Of a stretch of DNA of 64,000 nt, positions 62,565 through 64,000 are shown one piece after another. Every line of letters begins with the position of its first letter. The first letter of the stretch is position 1. The notes under the pieces are model-generated. The model worked only from the letters and a program-made list of their open reading frames with translations, was not told the DNA's origin and made no database searches. Origin of the DNA: Pseudacidovorax intermedius (GTDB lineage: Bacteria > Pseudomonadota > Gammaproteobacteria > Burkholderiales > Burkholderiaceae_C); NCBI RefSeq assembly GCF_003350475.1, contig NZ_QQAV01000002.1:1-64000 (forward strand). The letters are read 5' to 3'. The translations under genes were made by a program, and so were the position numbers.

Positions 62565-63545
62565 ATGCTCGCCTTCGTCCTGCGCCGCCTCATCCAGGCC
62601 GTCATCGTCATGGTGGCGGTGGCCTTCATCGCCTTCCTGCTCTTTCAGTATGTGGGCGATCCAGTGGTCTTCCTCCTGGGGCAGGATGCGACGCCCGATC
62701 AGATCCGCGAGTTGCGTTCGGCACTCGGCCTCGACCAGCCCTTCTTCGTGCAGTACTGGCACTTCCTGATCAACGCGGCCCAGGGCGAGTTCGGCCTTAG
62801 CCTGCGCCAGGGTGCCAAGGTGTCCGGCCTCATCGCCGAGCGCTTTCCTGCCACATTGGAACTGGCGCTGGTTGCAGCAGGACTCGCGTTGCTGCTGGGC
62901 ATTCCGATGGGCGTGTATGCGGCACTGCGCCGCGGCAGCTTCATGAGCCAGATGTTCATGACGCTGTCTCTGTTGGGCGTCTCGCTGCCCACCTTCCTGA
63001 TCGGCATCCTGCTCATCCTGGTGTTTGCGGTGCACCTGGGCTGGTTCCCCAGCTTCGGACGAGGCGACGTGGTGCAGATCGGCTGGTGGCGGACGGGCCT
63101 GCTCACGCTCGACGGCTGGCACCACCTGGTGCTGCCGGCCGTGACGCTGGCGATCTTCCAGCTGACGCTGATCATGCGGCTGGTGCGCGCCGAGATGCTC
63201 GAGGTGCTGCGCACCGACTACATCAAGTTCGCGCGGGCGCGGGGCCTTTCGAATCGCGCCATCCATTTCGGCCACGCGCTCAAGAACACGCTGGTGCCGG
63301 TGATGACCATCACCGGGCTGCAACTGGGCGGCCTGATCGCCTTCGCCATCATCACCGAGACCGTCTTCCAGTGGCCCGGCATGGGCCTGCTCTTCATCCA
63401 GGCCGTGACCTTCGCCGACATCCCGGTGATGGCGGCGTACCTGTGCCTTATCGCGTTGATCTTCGTCGTGATCAACCTGGTCGTGGACCTGCTGTACTTC
63501 GCCGTCGATCCGCGGCTGCGCGTGGGCAAGGCGGGCGGCCACTGA
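62565..63545 (+). CDS. Peptide/nickel-type ABC transporter permease (DppB-like)
   Basis: This 326-residue inner-membrane permease begins MLAFVLRRLIQAVIVMVAVAFIAFLLFQYVGDPV and contains LGLDQPFFVQYWHFL, SLPTFLIGILLILVFAV, MRLVRAEMLEVLRTDYIKFARARGLSNRAIHFGHALKNTLVP (the EAA loop) and GGLIAFAIITETVFQWPGMGLLF. Six membrane segments are expected. The ATG at 62565 is chosen; the frame is open upstream but without a plausible signal. It would import peptides or similar substrates with a DppC-like partner. No substrate-binding protein precedes it, and an amidohydrolase follows 43 bases later. Confidence 0.92.
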   Translation: MLAFVLRRLIQAVIVMVAVAFIAFLLFQYVGDPVVFLLGQDATPDQIRELRSALGLDQPFFVQYWHFLINAAQGEFGLSLRQGAKVSGLIAERFPATLELALVAAGLALLLGIPMGVYAALRRGSFMSQMFMTLSLLGVSLPTFLIGILLILVFAVHLGWFPSFGRGDVVQIGWWRTGLLTLDGWHHLVLPAVTLAIFQLTLIMRLVRAEMLEVLRTDYIKFARARGLSNRAIHFGHALKNTLVPVMTITGLQLGGLIAFAIITETVFQWPGMGLLFIQAVTFADIPVMAAYLCLIALIFVVINLVVDLLYFAVDPRLRVGKAGGH

Positions 63546-63588
63546 TGGGCCCGCGCGAACCCTTTTGCCGCGCCGCGATCCTTCAGCC

Positions 63589-64000
63589 ATGAACACACAA
63601 CGCCTGTACGCGAACGGCCGGGCCTTCGAGCACATCGCCCGCTTCCATCCCGAACTCACCGCCTTCCGGCGCGACCTGCATGCGAACCCCGAGCTTGGCT
63701 TCGAGGAGGTCTACACCTCGGGGCGGGTCAAGGCTGCACTGCAGGCCTGCGGCGTGGACGAGATCCACACCGGTATCGGCAAGACCGGCGTCGTCGGCAT
63801 CATCCGTGGCCGCTCCATCGCCAGCGGCCGCATGATCGGCCTGCGCGCCGACATGGACGCGCTGCCGATCAAGGAAGACAACGACCTGCCCTGGTGCTCG
63901 GCCAAGTCGGGCCTGATGCACGGTTGCGGCCATGACGGCCACACGGCCATGCTGGTGGGCGCAGCCCGCTACCTGGCCGAGACGCGCAACTTCGACGGCA
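63589..64000 (+). CDS. M20-family amidohydrolase/hippurate hydrolase, 3' partial
   Basis: The frame runs off the window after 137 codons. The visible part has FRRDLHANPELGFEEVYTS, GIGKTGVVGIIRG, MIGLRADMDALPIKEDN and SGLMHGCGHDGHTAMLVGAARYLAE, the metal-binding signature of M20D amidohydrolases (IAA-amino-acid/hippurate hydrolases). It probably cleaves N-acyl amino acids or peptides imported by the transporter encoded just upstream. The start is the ATG at 63589. Confidence 0.92.
   Translation, partial: MNTQRLYANGRAFEHIARFHPELTAFRRDLHANPELGFEEVYTSGRVKAALQACGVDEIHTGIGKTGVVGIIRGRSIASGRMIGLRADMDALPIKEDNDLPWCSAKSGLMHGCGHDGHTAMLVGAARYLAETRNFDG

Overview
The window is chromosomal DNA of very high GC content with almost no space between genes. 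Omp32-type porins, a paired cphA/cphA' locus with its dedicated ABC transporter and DUF1854 protein, a Coq7-type hydroxylase and a gsp cluster with a divergent gspC point to a betaproteobacterium of the Burkholderiales, most likely Comamonadaceae. No rRNA, tRNA, CRISPR array or complete mobile element was seen.

Region 1 (1-9725, + strand) is a probable envelope/export operon. It encodes an LLGG-repeat protein cut by the window edge, a Pal-like OmpA lipoprotein, a two-part protein joining an alpha-helical toroid to a MurF-like domain with a broken ATP loop, and a complete type I secretion trio (ABC ATPase, HlyD adaptor, TolC channel). I consider this the best candidate for an undescribed system. 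A membrane diguanylate cyclase follows, convergent with the next block.

Region 2 (10933-24821, - strand) is a full Tad/Flp pilus locus. In transcription order it reads flp, prepilin peptidase, rcpC/cpaB, rcpA/cpaC, tadZ, tadA, tadB, tadC, a lipoprotein TPR protein, a DUF3613 protein, two TadE-like pseudopilins, a TadG-like protein and a sigma-54 activator. An AT-rich island precedes flp. A dispersed repeat, also found upstream of the TolC gene, lies between tadC and the TPR gene.

Region 3 (25330-37033) holds an L,D-transpeptidase, a TPR protein with a related C-terminal domain, two paralogous small secreted Cys proteins, and the cyanophycin locus: cphA, a Mur-inactive truncated cphA', and divergently the cyanophycin-associated ABC transporter and DUF1854 gene.

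Region 4 (37088-43213) is a housekeeping mixture: queC, an SbmA/BacA-like ABC exporter, a tiny lipoprotein, a DUF1810 protein, a 5'-nucleotidase, a hot-dog-type protein and a crotonase.

Region 5 (43222-55180) is a type II secretion cluster on the - strand (gspG-H-I-J-K-L-M-N-D-E, an extra secreted protein, gspF) with gspC divergent.

Region 6 (55198-64000) has ilvA, a solitary tyrosine recombinase, a porin without a normal start codon, a candidate small RNA with anti-Shine-Dalgarno motifs directly upstream of that porin, an OsmC protein, coq7, an intact paralogous porin, and the start of a peptide-transporter permease/M20 amidohydrolase operon that runs off the window.
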